From Pseudomonadota bacterium (GTDB lineage Bacteria > Pseudomonadota > Alphaproteobacteria > Rhizobiales > Devosiaceae), in contig JAEWLC010000025.1 of NCBI GenBank assembly GCA_023393475.1, positions 1 to 64,000 of the forward strand: a stretch of 64,000 nucleotides of DNA. The letters run 5' to 3'. Shown piece after piece: positions 44,007 through 52,698 of this stretch (within the stretch, counting starts at the first letter, position 1; the number at the start of each line of letters is the position of its first letter). The notes under the pieces are model-generated. The model saw nothing but the letters and a program-made list of their open reading frames with translations. It ran no database searches and was not told the DNA's origin. The translations under genes were made by a program, and so were the position numbers.

Positions 44007-44312
44007 TCAGTGGGTCCAGGGAGTCTTGCGGTCGGAGCGGAAATTGTCCGAGTAGCTGTTCCGCTTCACCGTCGCCTTGTGCTCCGGCATGACCTGGTAG
44101 GCGATGCCGTTGCGGTGGGCGTAGGCCTCGGCTTCCTCGAGCGTCTCGAAGGTGAGGCGGATCTGCGCCCGGGTGTCGGCGCTGGAGGTGTAGCCCATCA
44201 GCGGCTCGATCTCTCGCGCGGACGCCGGCTCATGAACCAGAACCCAGTCCTTGGACTTCCCGCGACCGGACTGCATCGCATTTGGTGCAGGCCGATAGAT
44301 TCGTGCCGTCAT
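44007..44312 (-). CDS. NDUFS4-like NADH-ubiquinone oxidoreductase accessory subunit
   Basis: A 101-residue protein matching the ETC complex I NDUFS4 family: ARIYRPAPNAMQSGRGKSKDWVLVHEP, MGYTSSADTRAQIRLTFETLEEAEAYA and the C-terminal YSDNFRSDRKTPWTH. It is an accessory subunit of complex I kept in alphaproteobacteria and mitochondria. GAGG lies 5 bases before ATG 44312. It sits alone from the nuo operon and is followed by the TraB gene. Confidence 0.93.
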   Translation of the reverse strand: MTARIYRPAPNAMQSGRGKSKDWVLVHEPASAREIEPLMGYTSSADTRAQIRLTFETLEEAEAYAHRNGIAYQVMPEHKATVKRNSYSDNFRSDRKTPWTH

Positions 44313-44327
44313 CGCTTCCTCATCAGG

Positions 44328-44404
44328 TGGTCGGGGCAGAGTGATTCGAACACTCGACCCCCGGTTCCCAAAACCGGTGCTCTACCAGGCTGAGCTATAC
44401 CCCG
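44328..44404 (-). tRNA. tRNA-Pro (anticodon TGG)
   Basis: A complete 77-nt cloverleaf with CCA encoded. The acceptor CGGGGTA pairs with TGCCCCG (one G-T pair), and the anticodon stem CCGGT/ACCGG surrounds TTTGGGA, giving anticodon TGG. It lies just upstream of the NDUFS4-like gene in the same direction. Confidence 0.95.
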
Positions 44405-44506
44405 AACTAACGCAATCCGTTATCCGCACTCGCCGCAAAGAGCAAGCATTGCCGGGATTTGCGACGCAGAGTTGACGCGACCTGTAGCTTTGCGCACTTA
44501 GGCACC

Positions 44507-45205
44507 ATGATCGACCTCAGCAAACCCTGGCCTTTCGCCCTCAACCGACGTACGGCCGCCCTGTTCCTCGTCGGCTTCGCGGTGGCCATAGCGGCGCTCT
44601 ATTTCGTCGATCGGCCGATCTCGCAATGGAGCCGGGAGGCTGCGCAGCCGGTGCGGCAGAGGTTCCGCTGGATCACGCGCTGGGGCGAGTCGGACTGGAT
44701 CCTGATCCCCACCGTTCTGGGTCTGCTGGGTGGCTGGCTACTCTCGCTGGTGACGAGAGGCCGGATGAAGCTGGTAGCGCAGCAGTTCGCGACCATCTGC
44801 GGCTTCATCTTCGTCGGCGTCGGCCTCCCGAGCCTCGTCGCAACGCTGCTGAAGCGCGCGTTCGGCCGCGGTCGTCCCGAGACTTGGACCGCAGAGGCAC
44901 CGCTGAGTTTCATGCCGATGAACTGGAGTGCCTGGGAGCACCAGAGCTTCCCGTCGGGACATGCGACGACGGCATTCTCGCTGGCGGCGGTCGTGGCGTT
45001 CCTCTGGCCCAAGGCATTCTGGCCGGCGCTGGTCTTTGCCGTGCTCGTCGCCCTATCCCGCGTCGCGCTGGGTGCGCACTATCCGACCGACATCGCCGCC
45101 GGTGCAGTGCTCGGCGTGCTCGGGGCCTATGCCGTGCGCAACTTCTTCGTCGCGCGCGGCTGGTTGTTCGAGAATACCGACGGACGGGTGGCGCGTCGCT
45201 ACTAG
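44507..45205 (+). CDS. PAP2-family phosphatase
   Basis: A 232-residue membrane phosphatase. The three PAP2 motifs are visible: KRAFGRGRP, PSGHATT and SRVALGAHYPTD. The N-terminal half has about three membrane segments. Such enzymes remove phosphate from undecaprenyl diphosphate, phosphatidate or lipid A precursors at the membrane face. A role in carrier-lipid recycling is likely but not certain. It converges with metC with a 4-bp overlap of stop regions. Confidence 0.9.
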   Translation: MIDLSKPWPFALNRRTAALFLVGFAVAIAALYFVDRPISQWSREAAQPVRQRFRWITRWGESDWILIPTVLGLLGGWLLSLVTRGRMKLVAQQFATICGFIFVGVGLPSLVATLLKRAFGRGRPETWTAEAPLSFMPMNWSAWEHQSFPSGHATTAFSLAAVVAFLWPKAFWPALVFAVLVALSRVALGAHYPTDIAAGAVLGVLGAYAVRNFFVARGWLFENTDGRVARRY

Positions 45206-46386
45206 ACGCTGCCGTAGCGTTCGAGGGCCGCGGTCATATCGGCCTTCAGGTCGTCAAAACCCTCGAAGCCGATGTGGACGCGGAACATCTGTCCCTCGTC
45301 GGTCCAGGGAACCGCCGTGCGGATGTTGCTCGGGTCGAACGGCAGGCAGAGGCTTTCGTAGCCGCCCCACGAGTAGCCCATGCCGAACAGCTCGAAGCCG
45401 TTGACCATCGCTGCCAGTGCGTCGCGCGAACGCTTCTTGAGGCGGAAGGCAAACAGGCTGCCACTTCCGGTGAAGTCGCGCTGGTAGATTGCGTGATCGG
45501 GGTGCGAGGGCAGGGCGGGGTGATAGACCTGCTCGACCTCGGGCAGGGACTCCAGCCACGCCGCGAAGGCGACGCTTTGCTCCGCGTGATTCTTCATCCG
45601 GAGCGCCAGCGTCCGCATGCCGCGCAACGCGAGATAGCAGTCATCGGGGGAGGTGGCGACGCCGAGGATGCGGTGGGTTCGCTTGAGTCGGGTCCACAGC
45701 TTTTCGTTCGCCGACACGGTACCGAGCATGGTGTCGGAGTGCCCGACGAACATCTTGGTGCCGGCATGCATGACAATGTCTGCGCCGAGCTTCAGCGGTG
45801 AGTGATAGAGCGGTGTCGCCCACGAGTTGTCGACGATGACCGTGACGTCGCGTTCCCGCGCCGCTTTGACGATGGCGGGCAGGTCCTGCATCTCAAAGGT
45901 CAGGGAGCCCGGGGTCTCCACGAATATGGCCTTCGTCCGCTCGGTGATCAGGTCAGCAATCCCGGCGCCGATCCGTGGATCGTAGTAGCGCACGCCCACG
46001 CCGAACCGCCCCATGCCCTCCGAACTGAAGGTCCGCGTGGGCTCATATGCGGAATCGGTGATCAGAACTTCATCCCCGGCGGAGGCGACTGCCAGGAGGA
46101 CGGTGGAAATGGCCGACAGCCCTGACGGGCAGATCACCGTTCCCGCCGCTCCCTCGAGCTCCGTCACCAGTTGCGCCAGTGCACGGCTCGTCGGGTTATC
46201 GTTTCGCCCGTAGCGATAGGTCCGCTTGTAATCCTCGAGTTCGTCGAGCGTTTTGAACAGGATCGTCGAGCCGCGAAACACCGGCACGTTGACGAAGCCC
46301 AGATGCTCCTCGGATGCACGCCCCGAATGGGTCAGGACGGTCTCCGGGGAGGGGGGAATGCCGGATTTCCGGTCGTTTTCGGTCAT
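45202..46386 (-). CDS. metC: Cystathionine beta-lyase MetC
   Basis: A 394-residue PLP enzyme of the Cys/Met metabolism family. The PLP Lys is in MHAGTKMFVGHSDTMLG, preceded by the PLP-phosphate and ring contacts in CPSGLSAISTVLL and VDNSWATPLY. The C-terminal region with ALRGMRTLALRMKNH is also typical. It cleaves cystathionine to homocysteine, pyruvate and ammonia. Family members with gamma-synthase activity look alike, so the reaction is probable rather than proved. It acts downstream of MetA in methionine synthesis. Confidence 0.9.
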   Translation of the reverse strand: MTENDRKSGIPPSPETVLTHSGRASEEHLGFVNVPVFRGSTILFKTLDELEDYKRTYRYGRNDNPTSRALAQLVTELEGAAGTVICPSGLSAISTVLLAVASAGDEVLITDSAYEPTRTFSSEGMGRFGVGVRYYDPRIGAGIADLITERTKAIFVETPGSLTFEMQDLPAIVKAARERDVTVIVDNSWATPLYHSPLKLGADIVMHAGTKMFVGHSDTMLGTVSANEKLWTRLKRTHRILGVATSPDDCYLALRGMRTLALRMKNHAEQSVAFAAWLESLPEVEQVYHPALPSHPDHAIYQRDFTGSGSLFAFRLKKRSRDALAAMVNGFELFGMGYSWGGYESLCLPFDPSNIRTAVPWTDEGQMFRVHIGFEGFDDLKADMTAALERYGSV

Positions 46387-46406
46387 TGCAAACTCTGCAC
46401 AAAACG

Positions 46407-46442
46407 CAGTCAGGGGAGAATGTTGAACAAAAAACAGTCAGG
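46407..46442. promoter_or_regulatory. Direct repeat CAGTCAGG between metC and aapJ
   Basis: CAGTCAGG occurs at 46407-46414 and 46435-46442, 28 bp apart, each preceded by an A-rich run. It lies just before metC on one side and well upstream of aapJ on the other. It may be a regulator site; nothing else supports it. Confidence 0.3.
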
Positions 46443-46469
46443 TTTGCTGCCCCAATTCGGCCATGGAGC

Positions 46470-46498
46470 TTGACGCAACCGTCAATTGCCGCTTCGAT
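46470..46498 (+). promoter_or_regulatory. Candidate aap operon promoter with inverted repeat
   Basis: TTGACG (46470-46475) and TTCGAT (46493-46498) are 17 bp apart. The -35 box is also one arm of TTGACG-CAAC-CGTCAA, so a regulator bound there would block RNA polymerase. It lies about 100 bp before aapJ. Confidence 0.45.
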
Positions 46499-46599
46499 GC
46501 TTAGCAGCATCACTCCCGCCATCCAAGGCGGAGGTGCCGCCGGGGGCAGGCTTGGGGCCAAGCTCACCGGCAACAGGGTCAGGAACAAAGGCAAAATCA

Positions 46600-47616
46600 A
46601 TGAAGAAACAAATGCTCATGCTGGCCGCGACCGCCGCATTCGGGCTCTCGGCTAGCGTAGCGCTTGCCGATACGCTCGCCGATGTGAAGGCGCGCGGCTT
46701 CGTTCAGTGCGGTGTTACCGAGGGCGTGCCCGGCTTCAGCCAGCCGGATGCGAACAACAACTGGGCCGGTATCGACGTCGATTACTGCCGTGCGCTTGCT
46801 TCGGCGATCTTCAACGATCCGACCGCCGTCCGCTTCACTCCGACCACCTCGTCGGACCGCTTCACTGTGCTGAGCTCGGGTGAAATCGATCTGCTCGCCC
46901 GCACCACCACCTGGACGATGACTCGCGACACGACGCTGGGCCTGATGTTCGTCAACACGATCTTCTACGACGGCCAGGGCTTCGTGGTCCGCAAGGCCGA
47001 CGGCATCACTTCGGCTTCGGGTCTCAGCGGCGCCGCGGTCTGCATCGAGGCAGGCACCACGACCGAGCTCAACGCCGCCGACTTCTTCTCGTCGAACGGC
47101 CTCGAGTACAACCCGGTGACCTTCACCGGCCAGGACGAAGTGATCAAGGCGTATGAGGACGGCCGTTGCGACGTGCTGACCTCCGACTCGTCGCAGCTCG
47201 CCGGCAACATCACCGAGTTCGCGGTGCCGGAAGATCACATGCTGCTGCCCGACATCATCTCCAAGGAGCCGCTGGCTTCCGTGGTGCGTCAGGGCGACGA
47301 CACGTGGTTCGAGATCAACCGCTGGGTGTTCTTCGCACTGCTCGAAGCTGAAGAGCAGGGCGTGACGCAGGCCAATGTCGACGAGATGCTGGGTTCGGAC
47401 AACCCGACCATCCGTCGCCTGCTCGGCGTCGAGGGTGACTTTGGTACCCCGCTCGGGCTGACCAAGGACTGGGCCTACCAGGCCATCAAGGGCACCGGCA
47501 ACTACGGTGAGATGTTCGAGCGTAACGTTGGCCAGGGCTCGCCCCTGAAGCTCGCGCGCGGCCTGAATGCGCTGTGGACCGACGGCGGCCTGCAGTACGC
47601 ACCCCCGATCCGCTAA
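46600..47616 (+). CDS. aapJ: General L-amino acid ABC transporter, substrate-binding protein AapJ
   Basis: A 338-residue periplasmic binding protein with a signal peptide (residues 1-23, ending ALAD). The mature start GFVQCGVTEGVPGFSQPDANNNWAGIDVDYCRALASAIF is diagnostic for the AapJ/BztA group. It captures a broad range of L-amino acids for the AapQMP membrane complex. The gene is followed by a strong hairpin (47627), so it is made in excess. It is the first gene of aapJQMP. Confidence 0.95.
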   Translation: MKKQMLMLAATAAFGLSASVALADTLADVKARGFVQCGVTEGVPGFSQPDANNNWAGIDVDYCRALASAIFNDPTAVRFTPTTSSDRFTVLSSGEIDLLARTTTWTMTRDTTLGLMFVNTIFYDGQGFVVRKADGITSASGLSGAAVCIEAGTTTELNAADFFSSNGLEYNPVTFTGQDEVIKAYEDGRCDVLTSDSSQLAGNITEFAVPEDHMLLPDIISKEPLASVVRQGDDTWFEINRWVFFALLEAEEQGVTQANVDEMLGSDNPTIRRLLGVEGDFGTPLGLTKDWAYQAIKGTGNYGEMFERNVGQGSPLKLARGLNALWTDGGLQYAPPIR

Positions 47617-47626
47617 CCGAACAGCT

Positions 47627-47662
47627 CCGGCGCTCCCCTAGGGGGGCGCCGGTTGCGTTTTG
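47627..47662 (+). terminator. Hairpin after aapJ (attenuating)
   Basis: CCGGCGCTCC (47627 onwards) pairs with GGGGCGCCGG (ending 47652), with a short loop around the central CTAG, followed by TTGCGTTTTGC. It would lower transcription of the membrane subunits relative to aapJ. Confidence 0.7.
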
Positions 47663-47709
47663 CATGCCGACAGGCGCGCTCGGTTCGTCACTCGGGCAGG
47701 AGAGACACC

Positions 47710-48900
47710 TTGGCCAGCATTGAACTCGGGCGCAGGCCCGACGACAGGGGCTTTTTCCTTAACGACCCGAAAGTCCGGGCCGTTATCTACCAGCTTGTCG
47801 TTGCCGCGGCGGTGGTGCTGTTTGCAGCCTGGGTGGTTGCAAATACTGGCGCCAACCTCCGCGCCCAGAACAAGACGACCGGTTTCGACTTCCTGTGGGG
47901 CACGGCGGGGTTCGAGGTCAGCTTCACGCTGACTGGTTTCAACCGCACGTCCAACTACTGGCAGGCGCTGTTGACCGGCGTGGTCAACACGATCCTCGTC
48001 TCCGCAATCTCAATTGTCATCGCCACGGCCTGGGGCTTCGTCCTCGGCATTGCGCGCCTTTCCAGCAACTGGATCGTGTCGCGGCTCGCCGCCGTCTATG
48101 TCGAAATTCTCCGCAACATTCCGCTGCTGCTGCAGCTCTTCGTCTGGTACTTCGCGGTGCTCAAGGCGATGCCGGCGGTCAAGCAGAGCATCGTCTTCTT
48201 CGGTGGCTGGGCGCTCAACCAGCGCGGCCTCTACGTGCCGCGTCCGATGCTCGATGAGCGCTTCATCTATGTCGCCATCGCCTTTCTTGCGAGCGCCGTC
48301 GTCGCCTTCTTCATCGCCCGATGGGCACGCAAGCGCCAGGATGCGACCGGCCAGCAGTTCCCCAGCTTCTGGGTAGGCGTTGGGCTCGTCGCCGTGGTGA
48401 CGCTTCTGGCCATGCCGGTCTCCGGCACCAACCTGCAGTTCGATCCGCCGGTCCTCCAGGGCTTCAACTACAAGGGCGGCATCCAGCTTCCGCCCGAGCT
48501 CGTCGCGCTGGTCGTGGGCCTGTCGCTCTATCACGCCACCTTCATAGGCGAGACGGTTCGCGGCGGCATCCAGGCCATCAGCCACGGCCAGACCGAAGCC
48601 GCGCAGTCGCTGGGGCTCAAGGAAGGCCAGCGCCTACGCCTCGTCATCATCCCACAGGCCATGCGCGTGATCATCCCGCCCATGACCAGCCAGTATCTGA
48701 ACATCACCAAGAACTCTTCGCTGGGCGCGGCCATCGGTTATCCGGAGTTCGTCTCGGTATTCATGGGCACCTCGCTGAACCAGTCGGGGCGCGCCATCGA
48801 GATCATTTCGATCACGATGCTGGTCTACCTGACGCTGTCGCTCAGCACCTCCGCGCTGATGAACTGGTACAACGCCCGCGTCGCGCTGGTGGAGAGGTAA
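47710..48900 (+). CDS. aapQ: General L-amino acid ABC transporter permease AapQ
   Basis: A 396-residue permease with an N-terminal extension, typical of AapQ/BztB, and about eight membrane segments. The EAA loop is seen as TEAAQSLGLKEGQRLRLVIIPQAMRVIIPP near the C-terminus. TTG 47710 is the best start: AGGAGAG lies 6-7 bases upstream and the upstream frame is not conserved. The next gene starts 4 bp after its stop. Confidence 0.93.
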   Translation: MASIELGRRPDDRGFFLNDPKVRAVIYQLVVAAAVVLFAAWVVANTGANLRAQNKTTGFDFLWGTAGFEVSFTLTGFNRTSNYWQALLTGVVNTILVSAISIVIATAWGFVLGIARLSSNWIVSRLAAVYVEILRNIPLLLQLFVWYFAVLKAMPAVKQSIVFFGGWALNQRGLYVPRPMLDERFIYVAIAFLASAVVAFFIARWARKRQDATGQQFPSFWVGVGLVAVVTLLAMPVSGTNLQFDPPVLQGFNYKGGIQLPPELVALVVGLSLYHATFIGETVRGGIQAISHGQTEAAQSLGLKEGQRLRLVIIPQAMRVIIPPMTSQYLNITKNSSLGAAIGYPEFVSVFMGTSLNQSGRAIEIISITMLVYLTLSLSTSALMNWYNARVALVER

Positions 48901-48904
48901 GGCC

Positions 48905-50026
48905 ATGAGCGATATCGGCTTCGTCCGCACCGAGATGGCCGGCAGCAAACCCGCCCCGCAGCGTACCTCCGGGCCGCTGCTGTGGCTGCGCAAGAATCTG
49001 TTCGCGACGCCCGTCGACGCGATCATGACGGTGCTCGTGCTGCTGTTCCTGTTCTGGCTGGTCCCGCAGATCTACAACTTCATGATCGGCAACGCCGTGT
49101 TCTCGGGCACCGTGGAGGATTGCCGGGTCGAGAACGTGGGCGCGTGCTGGATCTACATCGAAGCGCGCATCACCTTCTTCATCTACGGCTTCTATCCGGC
49201 CTCCGAATACTGGCGCGTCAACATCGTGTTTGCCTTGATGGCAATCCTGCTGATCCCGCTGTTGATCCCGCGGGTGCCGTACAAGCGGCTGAACGCGCTG
49301 CTCTTCTTCGTCGTCTTCCCTGTCATTGCCTACATCCTCCTCAACGGCGGCATGTTCGGGCTGAAGGAAGTGCCGACCGAGAGCTGGGGCGGACTGATGG
49401 TCACCCTGATCATCGCGCTGGTGGGCATCATCTGCTCGTTGCCGCTGGGCATCCTGCTCGCCATGGGGCGGCGATCGAAGCTGCCGATCGTGAAGTACCT
49501 CTGCGTCGCCTTCATCGAACTGTGGCGCGCCGTGCCACTGATCACCGTGCTGTTCATGGCCTCGGTGATGCTGCCGCTGTTCATGCCGCAAGGCATGTCG
49601 GTGGATAAACTGCTTCGCGCGCTGGTGGGCGTGACGCTGTTCACCGCCGCCTACCTCGCCGAAGTGGTGCGTGGCGGCTTCGCCGCTGTTCCGCGCGGGC
49701 AGTCCGAAGCAGCGTCCGCACTCGGGCTCGGCTACTGGAAATCGATGGGCCTGATCATCCTGCCGCAGGCGCTCAAGCACTCGATCCCCGGCATCGTCAA
49801 CAACTTCATATCGCTGTTCAAGGACACTTCGCTGGTCTCGATCGTGGGCATCTTCGATCTGCTCAACGCTGTGCAATCGGCGAGTTCCGACAACACCTGG
49901 GCCTCGCCGACGCGCGCCATCACCGGCTACGTCTTTGCCGCGATGGTCTTCTGGGTCTTCTGCTTCGCCATGTCCCGCTATTCCATGTGGGTCGAACGGC
50001 GCCTCAACACGGGTTACAAGAGATAG
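48905..50026 (+). CDS. aapM: General L-amino acid ABC transporter permease AapM
   Basis: A 373-residue permease, partner of AapQ. The EAA loop reads SEAASALGLGYWKSMGLIILPQALKHSIPG and the C-terminus is SMWVERRLNTGYKR. Three helices near the start form the AapM-specific extension. It begins 4 bp after aapQ and is followed 2 bp later by aapP. Confidence 0.93.
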   Translation: MSDIGFVRTEMAGSKPAPQRTSGPLLWLRKNLFATPVDAIMTVLVLLFLFWLVPQIYNFMIGNAVFSGTVEDCRVENVGACWIYIEARITFFIYGFYPASEYWRVNIVFALMAILLIPLLIPRVPYKRLNALLFFVVFPVIAYILLNGGMFGLKEVPTESWGGLMVTLIIALVGIICSLPLGILLAMGRRSKLPIVKYLCVAFIELWRAVPLITVLFMASVMLPLFMPQGMSVDKLLRALVGVTLFTAAYLAEVVRGGFAAVPRGQSEAASALGLGYWKSMGLIILPQALKHSIPGIVNNFISLFKDTSLVSIVGIFDLLNAVQSASSDNTWASPTRAITGYVFAAMVFWVFCFAMSRYSMWVERRLNTGYKR

Positions 50027-50028
50027 CG

Positions 50029-50826
50029 ATGAGCGACGCAATGGTTGTTACCGATCGCGATATCGACACCACCAACATGAAGGTCAGCAAGACCGAGGTG
50101 GCGATCGAGATCATCGGCATGAACAAGTGGTACGCCGACTTTCACGTGCTGCGGGACATCAACCTCAAGGTGATGAAGGGCGAGCGCATCGTCATCGCCG
50201 GGCCCTCGGGCTCGGGCAAATCGACGCTGATCCGCTGCATCAATCGCCTCGAGGAACACCAGCAGGGCCAGATCATAGTCAATGGCACCGAACTCACGTC
50301 CGACCTCAAGCGGGTCGACGAGGTGCGCCGCGAAGTCGGCATGGTGTTCCAGCACTTCAACCTGTTCCCGCACCTGACGATCCTGCAGAACCTCACGCTC
50401 GCCCCGATCTGGGTGCGCGGCATCCCCAAGGCCCAGGCCGAGGAGACCGCGATGAAGTATCTCGAGCGCGTGCGCATCCCGGAGCAGGCAAAGAAATATC
50501 CCGGGCAGCTCTCGGGCGGCCAGCAGCAGCGTGTGGCCATCGCCCGCTCACTCTGCATGAACCCGCAGATCATGCTGTTCGACGAGCCGACCTCGGCGCT
50601 CGATCCGGAAATGGTCAAGGAAGTGCTCGAGGTGATGATCAGCCTCGCCGAAGACGGCATGACCATGCTGTGCGTGACCCACGAGATGGGCTTTGCCCGG
50701 CAGGTGGCGAACCGCGTGATCTTCATGGACCAGGGCCAGATCATCGAACAGAACGAGCCCGACGCCTTCTTCTCGAACCCGCAGCACGAGCGCACCAAGC
50801 TGTTCCTCAGCCAAATCCTGCACTGA
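50029..50826 (+). CDS. aapP: General L-amino acid ABC transporter ATPase AapP
   Basis: A 265-residue ATPase with Walker A GPSGSGKST, Q-loop MVFQHFNLFPHLT, signature LSGGQQQRVAIARSL and Walker B IMLFDEPTSALDPE. The N-terminus of about 25 residues is polar and less conserved. It powers AapQM. ATG 50029 is chosen at the family start. Confidence 0.95.
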   Translation: MSDAMVVTDRDIDTTNMKVSKTEVAIEIIGMNKWYADFHVLRDINLKVMKGERIVIAGPSGSGKSTLIRCINRLEEHQQGQIIVNGTELTSDLKRVDEVRREVGMVFQHFNLFPHLTILQNLTLAPIWVRGIPKAQAEETAMKYLERVRIPEQAKKYPGQLSGGQQQRVAIARSLCMNPQIMLFDEPTSALDPEMVKEVLEVMISLAEDGMTMLCVTHEMGFARQVANRVIFMDQGQIIEQNEPDAFFSNPQHERTKLFLSQILH

Positions 50827-50917
50827 TTGGACGGTCGAGGCCGCAATGCCGCCTTGACCCCGTCACCCTCGATCGGGATATTGCGCGCCGAGGGTGAGCA
50901 GGAGCATTGACGTATCC

Positions 50918-51973
50918 ATGACGGTCGCGGCCGCTTGGCGGAACCTCGTCCGCATTGCATCGATCCTTTCGGCCGCACTGGTGCCCGCCCTGGCGGATGC
51001 ACAGGACACGCCAGCCCCGGCGGGGCCGACACTGCAGGCTATCCGCGATCGCGGCCATCTCATCTGCGCCACCGCCGATCCGCTGCCGAGCTTCGCGCAG
51101 CCGGGACCGGACGGCCGCTGGACCGGCTTCGACGTCGATTTCTGCCGCGCCGTGGCGGTCGCCATCTTCAACGATGCCAGCAGGATGGAATTCCTCCCGC
51201 TGTCCGGCGACAGCCGCTTCGCGCAGCTGCAGACCGGGACCATAGACATGATCGCCCGCAACGCGCCGTGGACCATGCGGCGAGATACCGGGTACGGCGC
51301 GCGGTACGTGGCGACCTCGTTCTATGACGGGCAGGCGATCATGGTGCCGCAGTCGCTGGGGTTCGTGTCGGCCTACGAGCTGGACGACGTGACCGTCTGT
51401 GTCCTCGATGAGCCGGAGCAGCTCGCCAACCTGCGCGAGTTCTTCTTCGGCACGCAGGCGACGTACAACGAGGTGCTGTACGAGGACCGCGAGGACCTCG
51501 TGGTGGCCTACCAGCAGGGGCTCTGCAACGCCGTGTCGGCTTCGGCGAGCTACCTCAACGCCGTGCGTCGCGCCCTGCCTGATCCCGCCATTCACCGCAT
51601 CCTGCCCGAGCGTATCTCCAAGGACGTGTTCGGCCCGGTAGTGCGCGCCGGCGATGACCAGTTCTTCCAGATCGTGCAGTGGACGCTGTTCGCGCTGATC
51701 AATGCCGAGGAGTTCGGCGTGACGGCAGCCAATATCGAGTCGCTCGCCGCGACCAAGACGCACCGCATTCGCCGACTGCTGGGGCTTGAGGGTACGTTCG
51801 GCCCGGCCATCGGGCTTGACCGGCTGTTCATTTCGAACGTGATCAAGGCCGTGGGCAACTATGGCGAGATTTTCGACCGCAATTTCGGCCCATCGACAGG
51901 TGCGGCCGTCGTGCGGGGGCAGAATGCGCTGTGGAGCAACGGCGGCCTGCTCTGGGCACCGCCTATCGAGTAG
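50918..51973 (+). CDS. Second AapJ-like amino-acid binding protein
   Basis: A 351-residue periplasmic binding protein with a signal peptide ending ALADAQD and the AapJ hallmark SFAQPGPDGRWTGFDVDFCRAVAVAIFNDASRM. It is clearly related to the operon's own AapJ but diverged, with a different C-terminal half (RISKDVFGPVVRAGDDQFFQ conserved). The start at ATG 50918 is uncertain: AGGAG lies 13 bases upstream, and GTG 50894 is a possible longer start. It sits 91 bp after aapP and may widen the ligand range of the same membrane complex. Confidence 0.83.
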   Translation: MTVAAAWRNLVRIASILSAALVPALADAQDTPAPAGPTLQAIRDRGHLICATADPLPSFAQPGPDGRWTGFDVDFCRAVAVAIFNDASRMEFLPLSGDSRFAQLQTGTIDMIARNAPWTMRRDTGYGARYVATSFYDGQAIMVPQSLGFVSAYELDDVTVCVLDEPEQLANLREFFFGTQATYNEVLYEDREDLVVAYQQGLCNAVSASASYLNAVRRALPDPAIHRILPERISKDVFGPVVRAGDDQFFQIVQWTLFALINAEEFGVTAANIESLAATKTHRIRRLLGLEGTFGPAIGLDRLFISNVIKAVGNYGEIFDRNFGPSTGAAVVRGQNALWSNGGLLWAPPIE

Positions 51974-51988
51974 CAGCGCCGGTCCGGT

Positions 51989-52698
51989 TCAGCCGAACAG
52001 AACCGTCACGCGGCGATTGATGGCGCCCTTCTTCTCGATCTTGCCGAGCTTCAGCCGGCCGATCTCGGCGGTGCTCTTCACATGCGTGCCGCCGCAGGGC
52101 TGCAGGTCGATGTCACCGATGCGAACGAGCCGGACGCGGCCCTGGCCCATCGGCGGCTTGACGTTCATCGACTTGATCAGCCCGGGATTGGCCTCGAGTT
52201 CAGCGTCGGTGATCCACTCGGAGGTGACGGGATAGTCCGCGGCCACCAGGTCGTTGAGCCTGCGCTCGATTTCGGCGGCGTCGGGGACGTCGGGCAGGTT
52301 GAAATCTACGCGGCCCTTGTCCTCGCCTACTGCCGCGCCGGTGATCGGGTAGGGAGGACGACGGTGACGAGGCGGAGCGAGGTGTGCATCCGCATCAGCC
52401 TGTGGCGGCGCTCCCAATCGAGATGGGCGATGACCTCTTCGCCGACCTGCAATTGTGGCGCGCCATCGGCCGGCAGCTGCAGGATCGTCGTCTTGTCGCC
52501 ATCCGGATGAATGGTTCCTGCAATGGTTATGAACGAGCCATCGGCCCGCTCCAGTCGGCCGGTGTCACCCGGCTGTCCACCGGAGGTTGCGTAGAAGATG
52601 GTCCGGTCGAGTTCGATGCCGCCTTCAGGAGTGATGGCGGTGACGAGAGTGGGCAGGGAGCGGACGTAGCTGCCGTCGCGGAAGACGAACTCGGTCAT
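51989..52698 (-). pseudogene. alaX: Frameshifted alanyl-tRNA editing protein AlaX
   Basis: Two overlapping minus-strand frames together spell one AlaX protein of about 236 residues, an enzyme that removes Ser or Gly mischarged on tRNA-Ala. The first frame (from 52698) gives the N-terminal part up to RMHTSLRLVTVVLP; the second continues with YPITGAAVGED to the end (IDLQPCGGTHV, KIEKKGAINRRV). One base is missing in the GGG/CCC run near 52352-52354. In addition, the family His of the HxxxH metal motif is Arg here (HTSLR, codon 52372-52374). The C-x3-H half (CGGTH) is intact. The gene overlaps cysK by 4 bp. Confidence 0.82.
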
